From contig JAUDYN010000002.1 of assembly GCA_030407005.1 (NCBI GenBank), positions 186,001 through 250,000 of the forward strand: DNA of 64,000 nucleotides. The letters are read 5' to 3'. Below the pieces are notes generated by a model. That model did no database searches. It saw nothing but the letters and a program-made list of their open reading frames with translations, and had not been told where the DNA came from. Origin of the DNA: Desarmillaria ectypa (lineage: Eukaryota; Basidiomycota; Agaricomycetes; Agaricales; Physalacriaceae). The position numbers were made by a program, and so were the translations under genes. Shown piece by piece: positions 11,275 to 23,310 of the stretch (positions are counted from its first letter, which is position 1; each line of letters opens with the position of its first letter).

Positions 11275-13884
11275 GTATCAGCTTCCCCGTTGTCGTAAGA
11301 TGAGAAATGAACATACACATATTACTTTTCAAAGCCTATTCAATCCATACAAAAGTCAAGGAAAGACACTAGTGGGAAACGCAAATCGAGGAAGAATGAA
11401 AAGAGAGCTGGTGCAACGACGTGCGTGAGTAATTTTTTTTTGCAAATGTTCCCATGCATGCAACTTACGTAAATACTTTCTGATATCGAATCGGGGTCTC
11501 GTTCGTCCCTTTCGCCCTGGTATTTTTTTTTTTTTTTCGTTCTTTCGTGGCAGTCGTTTGCAGTTCGTGGGAAGGAGGGTTCGCTATGAAGCTGTAACAA
11601 GGATCAAACAAGTGGTGACAGCGACAATTATTCCGTCGCCGGTCTCCACAGCGTCGGGTCGCTACGACGACGAATAGGGTCAATATACCTCCGGCAGCCA
11701 CGATCGAGACCTGGAGGCGGGGGAAACGTATAGGAGCGCGACGCTGTCAAGATGGTCCTCGCCCGTTCCTTGGGATATTTCAGGAGCTTTGTCAAAATAA
11801 AAATATACTTACTCCCGACTCGTGACCGCCTTGGCTCTACTTCTGGGACTAAATTATCTCCTTCACTGTTGGTGCCCGGACCGTCGTGTCAACCATGTGT
11901 ATCGATCAGCTGCGGATTCACCATGCGCTGAATTATATGTTGATCATCATCATACGGCCGGAATTGACTTTAGCACTGCGCTGTAGTTCATCAACCTCGC
12001 CTCTTCTAGCTTCCCCGTGGATGCAGGGACACTATCATCTCTTACAAGCTCCGACACAGCACCCAATTCACTTTCGACGTGCTAATCAATCACCCATTGA
12101 TCATATCGCAGTCTGCGGGCGACATATCGATGGTGTTTCGGACCTTTGTTGGGATCGTACCTCTAGACCGAAAATGTCTACTAAGCTCCCTCGTCCAAGT
12201 ATGGCATGCGAAAGAGAAGACCAACTATCCACCGGTCATCTTCAGTAAACGTTTCCGATTCGAGAGTATTACTATACTCCCATCCAATTCGATGAGCGAG
12301 TATTCCGGACACCAGCATCCCCGATCGAACTTGTCCTTATGTGATCAGGTTCCCCCCGAGCTGCTCGTTTATTGCGTACCGAATAATTTACCTCGAGCGG
12401 CCGAATGACCCATGGTCCTGCTAATGACACCTGTTGAAACGCGTTTTAAAGCTACCTATTCACCAAAAGAGCTAGAGTTGAGCGAATGCCACGTTCCGTC
12501 CAGGTTATATCGAAAGAGAGGATCGGTCAGTAAAGAGACGCTACTCGATCACCTTTTCACTGCTTTAAATTTACAGCATGACTAACGAAGGAAATTTTTT
12601 TACCTCAGACCGGAACACGGGAAGGTATTGAATACGTTATGATTTTCGTAATCAAATCTATTGGCCACCTTCTCTGCTATCCGTGCTAGTCCCGTCCTGA
12701 TTTAGCAATCACCGCTCTTTTCCTGTTCATCATCGCTTATGCAATTTCTTGGGCCCTTCTTCTTTCGGTTATTACGCTTTGACTCGAATCTTGGCCATCA
12801 AATAAGTGGCAATTTATATTCCGCACCTCGGGATACCGTTTTCCAAAGAAAAGGATGCCGTACGAATAGCAGATGCCTTGTTCGGATCGAGAGTCGTTAC
12901 AGTGGGAAGTAAGCAAGCAGGCCAACAATATTTTCTGAAAGGAACTGTCCATCAATGCCAACGAAAGGTCCTGAACGGTTCATTTTCCGCTTCTCAGCTT
13001 CAGCAATTCCTTCTTGTTCTCCAATCCTCTGCCTCTCTTGTGCGTTGTTCTATTGTTAAGATACATAGGCACCGATATCGGCATATCTTACCGACAAACT
13101 CAAGAATGATCCTCAAATATTGAACGCAGTGGAATGGACAAGCAAAGTTGCGCTCAACATAATCGGAATGAGTACGCCGTCGATACGCTTTCTTTCCGAA
13201 GAGAAAAATGACTGACTGAGTGCCAGGCTCTTTCAGATATCGGTTTGAAGTTTTTAGTGGGGGACAGACAGAGCTGAGGGATGCTCTTGACAATGTGACG
13301 CAAGTAGTTATCCGAATTGGTGTTACGCAGTGACTTACCGGTAGTGCTATCCCTATTAGTACAGATTCCCAAATGCATCTCTTCCGTTCATGGCTCTTTG
13401 AAGAGTACTTCCTGATTCTGTATTGAATATCCTATCACGGATTCCATCCAAGGAAACAGACCGCTCGAAACATCTTCAAGAACCAGCTCGTGGTTGCTCC
13501 ACCAGAAAAGGATATAGTAAACGTTCTCGGTGAGATTCGCTCTGAGTCGACCCTCGCATCTCATTCTTACTCTGGATTTTCTTATCGTAGCGCTTTGCTA
13601 TCTTTCTGGTGAAGACAAGAAGAAAATGAATAATGATGAAATCGAATCACAATTGGCATCTCGATTGAAACACACGTCTGACATCCTTAAATAGTACCTA
13701 CAGGTGGAATCCAGGTCAATTCTTAGATTCCACAGACAAAAGGCAGTTGCCTCTCGGCGTATATTCAAATTTGTGAGCACCGTTTCTCTATCCAAGTTTG
13801 CAAAACGTCGATTGTATCTGATAGGATGACGTTCAGTGAGTATGGCATTTCTTAGAGTTCAGCTTTGACTGACCTCTACCATAG
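11275..13884. other. Unresolved interval
   Basis: The left part probably contains the missing 5' exon(s) of the mucin-like gene; a hydrophobic minus-strand stretch near 11650-11720 could be a signal peptide but lacks an ATG in good context. Plus-strand open frames at 11886-12248 and 12079-12408, and 12806-13123 farther right, match nothing recognised. Confidence 0.4.
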
Positions 13885-14199
13885 GTGCAGGCGTCCGTGC
13901 ATGCGTTGGGTAAGCAACATACCTTTTGAGATCATGATTGAACTGGTATGATGACGTGATGCAGCTGGAGATTTGCGTGAGTGTCTTGAATGGTTCCCTG
14001 CTCGTTATATTATGAAGTCTACAAAATTATGGAAATTCAAAGGGTCACAGTCGAGCTTCTAAGTAACTTTGAATTCAAGCTTCCTGACGGAGTCGAGTTA
14101 CTGGACGCGCCAGGGGCGATGAGCGGTCTTCCAGTTGTTAAGGGAAAGCTGGCAGATGGCACTCAGGTTCCATTGCAGATTGCTCCTTTGGAGATCTAA
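13885..14199 (+). pseudogene. Cytochrome P450 3' end, orphan exons
   Basis: Three consecutive pieces encode the C-terminus of a fungal cytochrome P450. The haem-ligand loop G-A-G-V-R-A-C-V-G (13885-13909), with the conserved Cys, follows a CATAG acceptor and ends at a GTAAGC donor. W-R-F-A (from 13965) comes after a second intron, and the last piece runs from about 14036 as M-E-I-Q-R-V-T-V-E-L-L-S-N-F-E-F to the TAA at 14197-14199. The last intron has no AG where the frame needs it (it reads ACAA, probably a mutated ACAG). No I-helix, ExxR or other upstream P450 exon was found in the preceding 2 kb. This is therefore a detached gene end, not a working monooxygenase. Confidence 0.75.
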
Positions 14200-14607
14200 T
14201 GGCGTCTAAGAGTCAATAGTAATAACGACAGGACATGTTCTGTTGATACGAGATAAAACGACTATTTTATGACCGACTTGAGAAGACGGCCTGATGGCTG
14301 CACTGTTGTATGTACATAATGTGCTTTACAATCCAAGTACAAGTTGGAAACTAAGTACGGCAGTAACAATTAAATGACAACATTACAAGAAAGCGACAAC
14401 GGCGACACAAAAACAATTAGATAGTAAATAATGTAGCACACAACGGAAGGAAAACAAAGAGCAGCACTGGATACATAGCACGATAACAACAGAGCAATTA
14501 AACGACGGAGACAAAGATGGATATTTACCCGCAACAGATCCCAAATCTTCTCGCTTCCTGGCGGGTGCCTGCTCTTGACAGATCAAGAGGGACAATTCGC
14601 AATAATT

Positions 14608-15928
14608 TTACCAGCACACGTCATCAGCGAAGCGCCCTTCAGCTGCTCCGTGCATGCCATTCCACGAGGACGTCACAACATCATACTGATTCCCAAAATA
14701 ACCATCACTGAACCCTGGGCTATCCATCCTCTGAGAATAGACAGACGACTGTGAGCTTGCGACGGAGTTACAACGCTCAGGGGATGCCGAGCTTCGAGGA
14801 GCAATATGGGATATGTCCATCTTCATTGCACTCAGGGTGGGATAGGGATTCGAATGGTGTTCAGGGCTACGACGGCGGGTACGCTTGCGAGGGCGCTTCA
14901 TTCCTTTGGGGTCCCTGACATCCAAGGTCCAGTACGACCCAGAGCCTGGATCGGTCTTCTGTCGCTCGACCTTGACGTAAAGAGACTCGAGAGAGAGGAG
15001 GTGCCGGATACTACTCTGTGATACGAAATTTGGTCGTGAACGGCGGAAAAGAATTAAAGAAGACGCACTCTCCAAGATTTCTTTTCCTTCTTGTACCAAT
15101 CAAAACGATTCTCTATTGCCTTTAGGAGCTGATGCAAGGTGGCTCTGTGTTGTGGATGCCCATAGATGGCGAGTCGAGCGAGCTGGGAGTTTGTGTAGTC
15201 GGGGCGCACACCGGGAGGGGGGTCTGGGAGCGCGTCGAGGTTGACAGCTACGTTGGAGGGTATATTGAACTGCTCCCGAAGAAATGCTTCGGTGTCGGAG
15301 ACTTGTTCTCCCTGATAAGTGGGGGCTTCGACGTGAGAGATGAGGCTTGTACCAAAGGAAGAGGACAGCGAAGGGTTAGAATGCGCTCGCGGGATCTGAG
15401 GAAGGCCCAAGCTCGATAGTGATGGAAGTGGGAACTGCTGTGAAGCGCTATGTCGGAGAAAATTGCCGGGTGCCTCCTGCTGTGCGTGGAATGGAGACGG
15501 AAAGGCGTAGCGCGCGCCTCTGGTAAAACTAATATCGTTTACATGCGACGTCGGCACAAGCGGTGGATCGCTGGGAACATAAAAAAGTTCCGGTTGAACC
15601 TGCGTATCGTCTGGTCCTAGCGTGTAATCCAAAGATCGCTGCATAGGAAGGTCAGTAGAGTGATCTCCCGGGTAACAAAAAGCCAGCTCACGTCGCGACG
15701 CGCATGTGGTCGATATATGGGAGAAGGCGCAGCGGTATTATAAATTGGGAACAAGGTGCGCTGGATAGGCCGAAGTGGATCAGTCGGCGAGGGGTCATTT
15801 GAATACGGCACTGTCCCGGCATATTCAAGGGCGTCTGAAATGAGAACCCCCTGACAGGGAGGATACATATTCTGGAACCATCGTGGACACACAGGACCAA
15901 ATGCGGATTCGTTGCGACGGGCCGACAT
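14608..15928 (-). CDS. Forkhead-domain transcription factor
   Basis: Three exons, all in phase 0: 15928-15692, 15638-15069 and 15015-14608, giving 404 aa. A winged-helix forkhead domain spans roughly residues 230-310: P-D-Y-T-N-S-Q-L-A-R-L-A-I-Y-G, then A-I-E-N-R-F-D-W-Y-K-K, then W-R-S-S-I-R-H-L-L-S-L, where the recognition helix crosses intron 2, then G-S-Y-W-T-L-D-V-R. A strongly basic run (R-P-R-K-R-T-R-R-R) follows and probably acts as a nuclear localisation signal. The N-terminal half is Pro/Ser-rich and low in complexity, the C-terminal tail Ser-rich. It should act as a nuclear DNA-binding regulator. Targets cannot be told from the sequence, and the start could lie farther upstream if another 5' exon exists. 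Confidence 0.88.
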
Positions 15929-17480
15929 AATACAAGGGCAGGCAGCAAGTGATACACGGACAGGCGACATGACACGTGTGGTAGATGAGGTAAAAACCAA
16001 CGTATGGAAAGATTAGCGAGTGTCATCGACAGAACGTTGTGAGAAACATACGAGAATGGTTGAAAGATATCGATGAACTGCCTCAGTTAGATGGTCTTTC
16101 TATACGAAGAAAAAGTCGGAGACGGTGCAGCGATTGTGCAGTAGATTGATGGGTATTTAGCGACCAATCTATGAGTTTACCGCCTTGTTTTTATATGCGC
16201 TGGCTGTGGGATCGTTACGAAGTCACCATCTTCCATGGCAGGTTATTCTTTCAGCGCTCGTTACGATTGATTTTTTCCGGTACCCGACGAATTAGTTCCG
16301 ATAGTGCTGAAGAATTTAAGTGCTAAAGATAGCGCCCCACGATCTACATATCAAAGATGTGGTTTGAGAAAATTTTCCTTGAACGGAAGGTCTTGAATGT
16401 GGCCGCGTACACGCATGTGGGACGCAGTAGATCACCTAGCCAGGTTAGGAATGTCGATCATTACGCCAAAGCATACGTGCTGAGCTAAAGAGAAACATTG
16501 GTGGCGCAAGAGAAATGAACCACCAAGGCTTTCCTCACACGATAGAACATGAAACTATCTTCACGGCACATAAAGCTACACTTGGTAACACTGTCAAAGG
16601 TGACGATAGAATGTGAAGGCTCAGCCCTTGAGCCAATCAATTAGACTGTAATAACATAGACGAATTTGTCCAATAAACAGAGGACCGCAAAAGTTTTTGT
16701 AGAGTTCTCCTATAGCCGGTACCGAGTAAATCAAACGAAAATACGGGTTAACGTAGACCCTTGAGTGTCCCGTAGCGGTAGACTTAAGAGAAGAAAGTAC
16801 GCCGTCACAGTTCAAATGACAGCTTTGAGAGCGTATGGAAGACGTTGACCGCCAAGAAGAGGATTTTGGATACTGGGGACTTAGCAACTCCCGGACAGGT
16901 TGCACAGATCATTGCTCAAGGCGACCGAATAAGAAAAAGCGGGCTGGATACGAGGCAACAGACACGAGCTTGTCGGTCAAGGTCAAGAAGCAATCAAGAA
17001 TTCCATGGAAACGCATGATCCCTACCGGGCCGTAACACCGTGATTCTCATGGCATCTTCCGCTTTGCAGTTTGGTTCCTAATCCCGGACTCCATTCCTAT
17101 GTCATCTTTCCACCTCTGCTAGATCTGTATCCTGAATGAATTTTTTCTCCTTAATTTTTCAACGAAAAATGACAAATTCTCAATGCCCTCGCAGCAACAG
17201 AAGAAAGACAGCTCAGCAAGGTCCGACCTATCTTTCGATTGTCCCACAACGACACGGAGTTTGACTGTCTTGCGGCTTATCACTGATCTGGTCTCTGCAT
17301 AATTGACATAAAATCTTCTAGCGCTACTTGCCCGCTGTTTGGCGCTTACCAGCCCTACATTCTCTGGCTTCGGTGTTTACATAGCAGCGATGGTGCCATG
17401 CCTTATGCTGAATCTGTTCATACAGCTCATCAACCTCCTAGAAACTGATAGATCCAGATGTAAGCATTACTTATACTGTC
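15929..17480. other. Intergenic, no gene seen
   Basis: No coding exon was recognised. The left end is the likely promoter of the forkhead gene. The copied upstream block of AgoB begins at about 17490. The 7-TM gene found upstream of AgoA and, in decayed form, of AgoC is not detectable here. Confidence 0.45.
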
Positions 17481-17489
17481 TTCCTCAGT

Positions 17490-18356
17490 TCTAACTTTAT
17501 TCCTTTACTTACTCTCAGATGATTGGTGGAGAGGATCTCCCCTTGCGCTCTTAATTGAATCCGAGGCTCGACCTGATGGTCTATCAGACAGCCCCCTCGT
17601 GTTCCGCTACTACGCACCTTATGCCTGCGAAATGTACTAGATATGATGCCTCCCTTCGGGGCGATAGGAAACTTGAGGACTGCCGTATCTGTTGATACAT
17701 CAGATGTGTGCGAAAGGAATACATAGCAGACGATGGTCCCTCTCCTCTATACGGGTACTTTTGCGCATACCCTTCCGTTCTGCAGGATCACAGCGCTTTA
17801 TTGGCACCGCATAATTTCTCGAACCTAATATCACACGAGGCTGTGACGCAACCTCATTTTGTATCTGCACAAGCGCCGCTTTTCAATGTGGGGTGTGATT
17901 TTGCCTCGTTGTGATACTCTTACGTAGATTACACAGTCTTCAGCGCTTATTGCTACATCCAGACTCATCAGCTGCGTCTTGGAAGTGTTGTCATTGTTTT
18001 CGTGGGTACCTGCGTCTATCCTTCGTACTAATCTCATTTTTCACCATACACAAGGTTCTATCAGCGTAATTTCGAAAGGTCACATCAGCCTCGTGGAAGA
18101 CTGCGTATATTCTCGACCTATCTCTATTAAAGTTACAGCACTGGAGAGACGCCGAGACATTAAAAAAACGTGTACCGCAAGCAGGTCGTCTGGACACTTC
18201 TTTACAAATTCTTACCCTTGTTTTATTCATTCACAAGCAACGAATAAGCGACAAGTTCGGCTTTATCCTTAGGATTACACGTGATGTGATTATTGGCGTC
18301 TCGGCTGTCCACAGACAAGTCATCTTCCTCTTCTACTCTACATTTTTTTTGTCAAA
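17490..18356 (+). promoter_or_regulatory. AgoB upstream region, lacking the TATA box
   Basis: Similar over most of its length to 25490-26479, including the blocks TACTTACTCTCAGATGATTG and TCGGGGCGATAGGAA, so it belongs to the duplicated unit. Close to the gene, copy C has a TATAAA element followed by GGGACACG. AgoB instead runs from CTCGGCTGTCCACAGAC directly on and has no TATA-like sequence in the matching window. Confidence 0.55.
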
Positions 18357-21300
18357 ATGGCTCCACCACGAATGGCACCCGGTCAACGAGGAGGGTCTCC
18401 GTATTCTGCTACGGGAGTTGCTCCCCAGCAGCATGGAGGTCCTCCTCGAGGGCGAGGTGGCAGACGAGGAGGAGGAGTCGCTGGGCCACAAGGCAGTCCC
18501 AGCATCTCCATCTCCTGTAAGTTATGCAATGTTCAGAGAGAGAAATCTATCATCATTTCTCATTTTTTAATTGTTGGATTCTTTAAGCTGCTGTACAAGC
18601 CGTCGGTGTATGTCGTCCCGGATTTGGGATGGCGGGCAGGCAAATTACCGTCGGTGTGAATGCCTGTGAAATGAACATCCCTGACATTATGGTATACCAT
18701 TATGACGGTAAGATTTCTTCCTCAATCCGTCGCGATGGCTTACACGTTTCTAGTTGGTTGGTATCTTCAAGATCTATGATCAAATGCATAGAATGACTTA
18801 ATTTCTCTAGCCATGGAAAAGTCATTCCGGGCAGCATTCAACTTGAAGCTGATCGAAGCGCTCCAAAGCCAGTACCCCGATGTATTTATCAAGGCAGCTG
18901 CTTATGATGGCAAGAAGAATCTGTATACGAGCTATAAGCTGGATTTTGGTGCTAAGATTTCCTGCCAGGTAGGTTTCATCATAGGTATCATTCAGCTCAT
19001 CTCAATGCACGCAGTACGACGTGACTTGGACTGAAGGGAGTCGAGTATCGAATTTTAAGATTACCCTCACGGAAGCGAGAGCGATCAACATGGAGTAATT
19101 TTCATTCATCTTCACAGTGCAAGATAAGAACTGATTATCCGCAGAGTGCTTCGCAGGTACACGGCTGGTCAGCAATCGTCGGATGAAAATGTTTCCACCG
19201 CTCTCACAGTACGTGTCGTCGTTCAGTGGACTACCTGATGTACCCTGAAAACGCTCCAGGCTCTGAATATCGTGCTACGCATGGAACCGTCTCTCGACCA
19301 TCCGTTTCGAGTACGGTCGTTCTACAGTGACAAGATCAAGGCACCTCTAGCCAGTATGCCACTGGAAGTTTGGCAAGGGTATTTCCAGTCTGTGCGACCT
19401 GCTTTGAACCGTCTAATTGTCGCCATCGATATTTCTACTGGTGTAATGTTCAAACTGGGTTCCCTGGTTGAGACGTGCGTCGAATTCTTGTCTGGGGATC
19501 GCCGAGGAGATCCGAATATGTATCTACGAGCGTCCGGGCCGCAGGCGCTACCTCCGGCGCAGCGACGCCGTCTCCAAAACTTCCTTTTTGGTGTCAAGGT
19601 CGAAGCCGAGTCGGCGGCTGGCGGCAAAAGGCTTTACTCTATTCAAAAGCTGACGGAGCGAGACGCTGCATTGATAGTATTCATGCCGGCTGGTGGTCAA
19701 CAGACCACTGTGGCACAGTATTATGCCCAGGCCAACCAGCGCATACGGTTTCCCAACATTATCTGCATGCAGGTATGTTCCATGTTGTCGTAGTTGGGAA
19801 ATGTGTTGATTCTCTGTTAGACTGCAAAAATGCTGTGATACCTCTTGAGCGATGTTACATCGTTCCCGGTCAATTGTCTCGGGCTGAACTCAACCTGGAC
19901 GCTACATGGGCGATGGTGAGTTTCGCTACAAAGAGGCCGGATCAGCAACTGAGTGCGATCCAGGCTGGCATTCAGGTCCGATTTTTGTCGTATTAGACGC
20001 TATTTGCTCATTCTTTCTCCCTTAGGTTCTGGCCTATGGCCGATCCAGTGACGTCCGAGATTTTGGACTAGATATCAAGACAGGTTCTCTACCCATGGAG
20101 ATCCCTGCTCGGATGCTCAACGCGCCAGAGCTCAAATACGGACCAGGATCGAAGCAACCGACGGTTGTGAGTACTTGATTTGTTAGGGATACATATACCT
20201 TCTCGCTAAATCACTACGTATCAGCGATCGAGGGGTGGAGCTTGGAATTTGTAAGCATTGATCTTTGAGTTGAAATTACATGACCTGACGCTTCCTAGAG
20301 TTGAGAAGAAAATTTTCAGGCCGATGCCTCTCGGAGCTTGGATCGTTGTGATATTTGTTCCGCAGAACTGCTTCAGTCAAAATGAAGCGAATAGGACCAT
20401 ATCTGGTCTGATTCAAGGATGCGAAGCCATTGGTGAGTCATTCCTCTAGCCATCACCATGTCTTCGGGTTCAGACCAATCCTTCCAGGCATGATGGTGCA
20501 AGACAGGCAACCGCTCTGTGTCTACAAGGATCCCCAAAGCGTGGTTGATAAGGTTTGTGTGCGACTATTGTATCGTAACACAACCCTGGCTTATAATGGC
20601 TTTGATAGTCCATCTCTGATGCCATATCGGAAGCTAGAGCTCGGCGCAATACGATGACTGAGTTCATCGTTTGTATCCTTTCTGACGGGAGCAATGCGGA
20701 CTTGTATACGGCAGTCAAATTGTGAGTCCCCTTATGATTGTAAGAAGCGTCAGTGACCAACGTGTTTCCCTCAGCTCCTGCGATATAAAGGTTGGCAGAT
20801 TATAACGTATTCTTAATAAAAGGTCCTCACCATCCTTGTTTACAGAGAGGTGTTGCCAATCAGTGCTTGCGGGTCGGCAAATGTATAAACGCCAGACCGC
20901 AATATTGGGCGAACGTTACCATGAAGTAAGCTGTTCGTTGTTCGATACCCGAACGAGGAAAATAAACGAACTTCCTCTAGGATTAATGCGAAGTTGGGCG
21001 GTGTAAATGTCATCCCAGATCCAAAGTCGGTGTCTATCATTTCCGATCCTAAGCAGCCAACTATTGTCATGGGTAAACTTGTCTCGGGATACCTCATAGC
21101 GTAGCTGATGGTGGATAGGCGCGCACGTCATGCACCCAGCACCGGGCAGTCAATCGCCCTCGTACGCGGCGGCGGTGGCGAATATTGATTCTGATGGCGT
21201 ACGATACGCATCGAAGACCGAAATCCAGTTGTGGAGGCAGGTGATGATCGAAGATCTGCGGACGATGGCAAAGGTTTAACTACTTTATGTGTGCTTGTCA

Positions 21301-22468
21301 TTGTGGCTTATTGGATGTTATATGGCAGGATCTTCTCATATCGTATATATGCAATCGAACTAAAGTGGAGGGAGTTAAGGTGCTGCCGAAACGATTAATA
21401 TTCTTCAGGGGTGGGTCATTGAATATCTGTTTTCCCTATTGATGATGCTGATCCACGTCTTTAGACGGTGTATCTGAGGATGAATTCAAGCGTGCTTTGG
21501 ACCTGGGTAAGCGTCATCGTGTTGGCATGTGCGTCCACAAAGTTATGCTAACATCCTTCGGCAGAACTTCCTTTGCTTCGAGGTACCTACCTTCTTATCC
21601 TCACCAAGTCTCCCCATTCTGATGCCTCTAGCTGCATGCGCTGATGCTAAAATCTCTCCACCTCCCAAAATTACGTTCATCGTTGTCGGGAAACGTCGCC
21701 ATATGAGGCTTGCTTGCTGTTCTTTCCTATTTAGCCACAATCGTTGATGCGCTTTTCTATTAGGTTCTTCCCAAAGAATGACAGGGACAAAGACTAAAAA
21801 GCGGCAACCTCCTCCTGGGTATTGTTATCGATCAAGGAATTACCAACCCGGTCGAGTTCGACTTCTACTTGCTAAGCCATGGAGGACTTCTTGGTACCAG
21901 CAAGAGCTCGCATTACAATGTGCGTTAGATTCTCTATTATATTCATTATTTGGCTAACTATCTTGTTACATCTAGGTCGTGTAGGATGTGAGTCGCTCGC
22001 TTGCCCTGACCTAAGCTGACACTAATCGTCTTTTCCGCCAATAGGAATACGGGTTCAAGTACGTCTTACGCTTCTTTGACACAACCTACACACCGATCTC
22101 ACGCTCTCCGCAGTGCAGACACGATCCAAGCCATATCTAACACACTCTGTTACGCGAGATCGACGTGCTCGGTGTCCATCCCTACGCCTGTGTATTGTGC
22201 GTCCTTTCTGTCTGCTGCAGGCCGCTTTGCTTATGTATTTGGCAGATGCCCATATTGTTTGTAGCCGGGCGAAGACACACTATGACCCCCAGGGTGCTTC
22301 GCCGTCAGGCGTGTCTGGGGGGTCGCAAACCCGAGAAGAGACGCTTGCTCAGCACCAAGAACAACATCAGGAGGTGCATGATGCTCAGGCAATGTGCATG
22401 TATTTCATGGTGAGTAATGCTTTGTTATAAATGAATTACCAATGAGACTGACGGTGTATTTCGTAGTG
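18357..22468 (+). pseudogene. Argonaute copy B, decayed and slicer-dead
   Basis: Same exon plan as AgoC, with clean N, linker, PAZ and MID exons, but damaged in PIWI. The first catalytic Asp is His (CAC at 21124-21126, giving GAHVMHP). The Glu finger is Val (GTG at 21241-21243, giving RQVMI). The third Asp (FFRDGVSED) and the final His remain. One splice donor is GC in poor context (21708-21709) where A and C have GT. A 1-nt deletion relative to the other copies creates a TAA at 21795-21797, and a TAT-to-TAG change stops the VVYD micro-exon at 21982-21984. A 6-nt in-frame gap removes two residues from the L-C-Y-T-Y-A-R stretch. The terminal stop is TGA at 22466-22468 behind the last intron. 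A truncated protein could be made if transcribed, but it could not cleave RNA. It could instead serve as an RNA source. Confidence 0.88.
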
Positions 22469-22977
22469 ATCTTCAACTACTGCCATTATGCTATCTTATT
22501 CTCAATACTTCTCACTGATCCAATTTGTTGCAACTTTCACGTGCTTTTCGTCGTTCTCTTGCTAGCTGTCCTTACTTTTTACTATGAAATGAACCATTAC
22601 TTTCTAATATTGTATCCAAAGGCGAAATGAGGAACTCGTACTGACTATACTTTTGGTCAGATTTTCAAAATAATTTCACCTGTGCGCGGATACCTCGCGA
22701 TTGAAATGATAAGTTCGAGCTGCTCCCATTCTTGGACGTCCAGCTTCAAATGTTTTCCCAAACCGAGGACACGACTTGGCTGTATAGATGAGTACTGTTT
22801 CGACAACAGCATCAGACTAAGAGCGGAATAGGTAGACCGCAAGTCGTCCCAAATGACGACGACGAAGAAATGGTAGTGATTATCAACGAAAGTAGAGATA
22901 AAAGCACTGGTCCTATCCAGAGAACCTCCCCCTTCCACTTACGTTCTGAAAAAGTTTTCGGCTTACTATATTCGCCC
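22469..22977. other. AgoB to F-box-relic spacer
   Basis: No gene is seen. The minus-strand frame at 22657-22938 has no recognisable domain, and the corresponding spacer downstream of AgoC (30630-30860) is shorter and different. Confidence 0.45.
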
Positions 22978-23310
22978 AGCGTCGTAGAAATCTAACCGTC
23001 TCCTCAATGAAACATCCTTTGACAAGCCCAATCTCAAATGTCGTCCGATACTGTACCATCCTCAACAGCAGGTCTTCAGGGACCGCTGTGTTCATCTTCA
23101 TCTCGATGAATTTCTCAACTCGCGCACGACGGACATCTTCGACATGAACGCAAGGGGTTTCGCGAATCGCAGTCAATGGTCACACGATATCGAATGCCCT
23201 TTACTCAAGTAGAAAACTCAGACCGAGCCTGGTGATAGGATGCAAAGGAGTCATAGGGCCCATGACGGTTTCCACAGTACGATCTTGTCAGCCGAGTCAT
23301 TGACCTCCGT
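22978..23310 (-). pseudogene. F-box gene 3' remnant
   Basis: The minus strand matches the C-terminal coding part of the intact F-box gene at 30861-32269: V-P-E-D-L-L-L-R-M-V-Q, then I-G-L-V-K-G-C-F-I-E-E-T-V-R. Frame and stop damage are present, and only fragments of the LRR-like middle (as far as the equivalent of the T-L-V-D segment) can be followed. No F-box motif remains. It is convergent with AgoB, as the intact gene is with AgoC. Confidence 0.75.

Noticed and set aside
10862..11428. 188-aa plus-strand frame rich in Val
   Set aside because: Antisense shadow of the Ser/Thr-rich mucin exon: complements of Thr codons read as Val. The minus-strand reading has the membrane helix and splice logic.
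22657..22938. 93-aa minus-strand frame between AgoB and the F-box relic
   Set aside because: Has no counterpart in the matching spacer of unit C and no recognisable motif.
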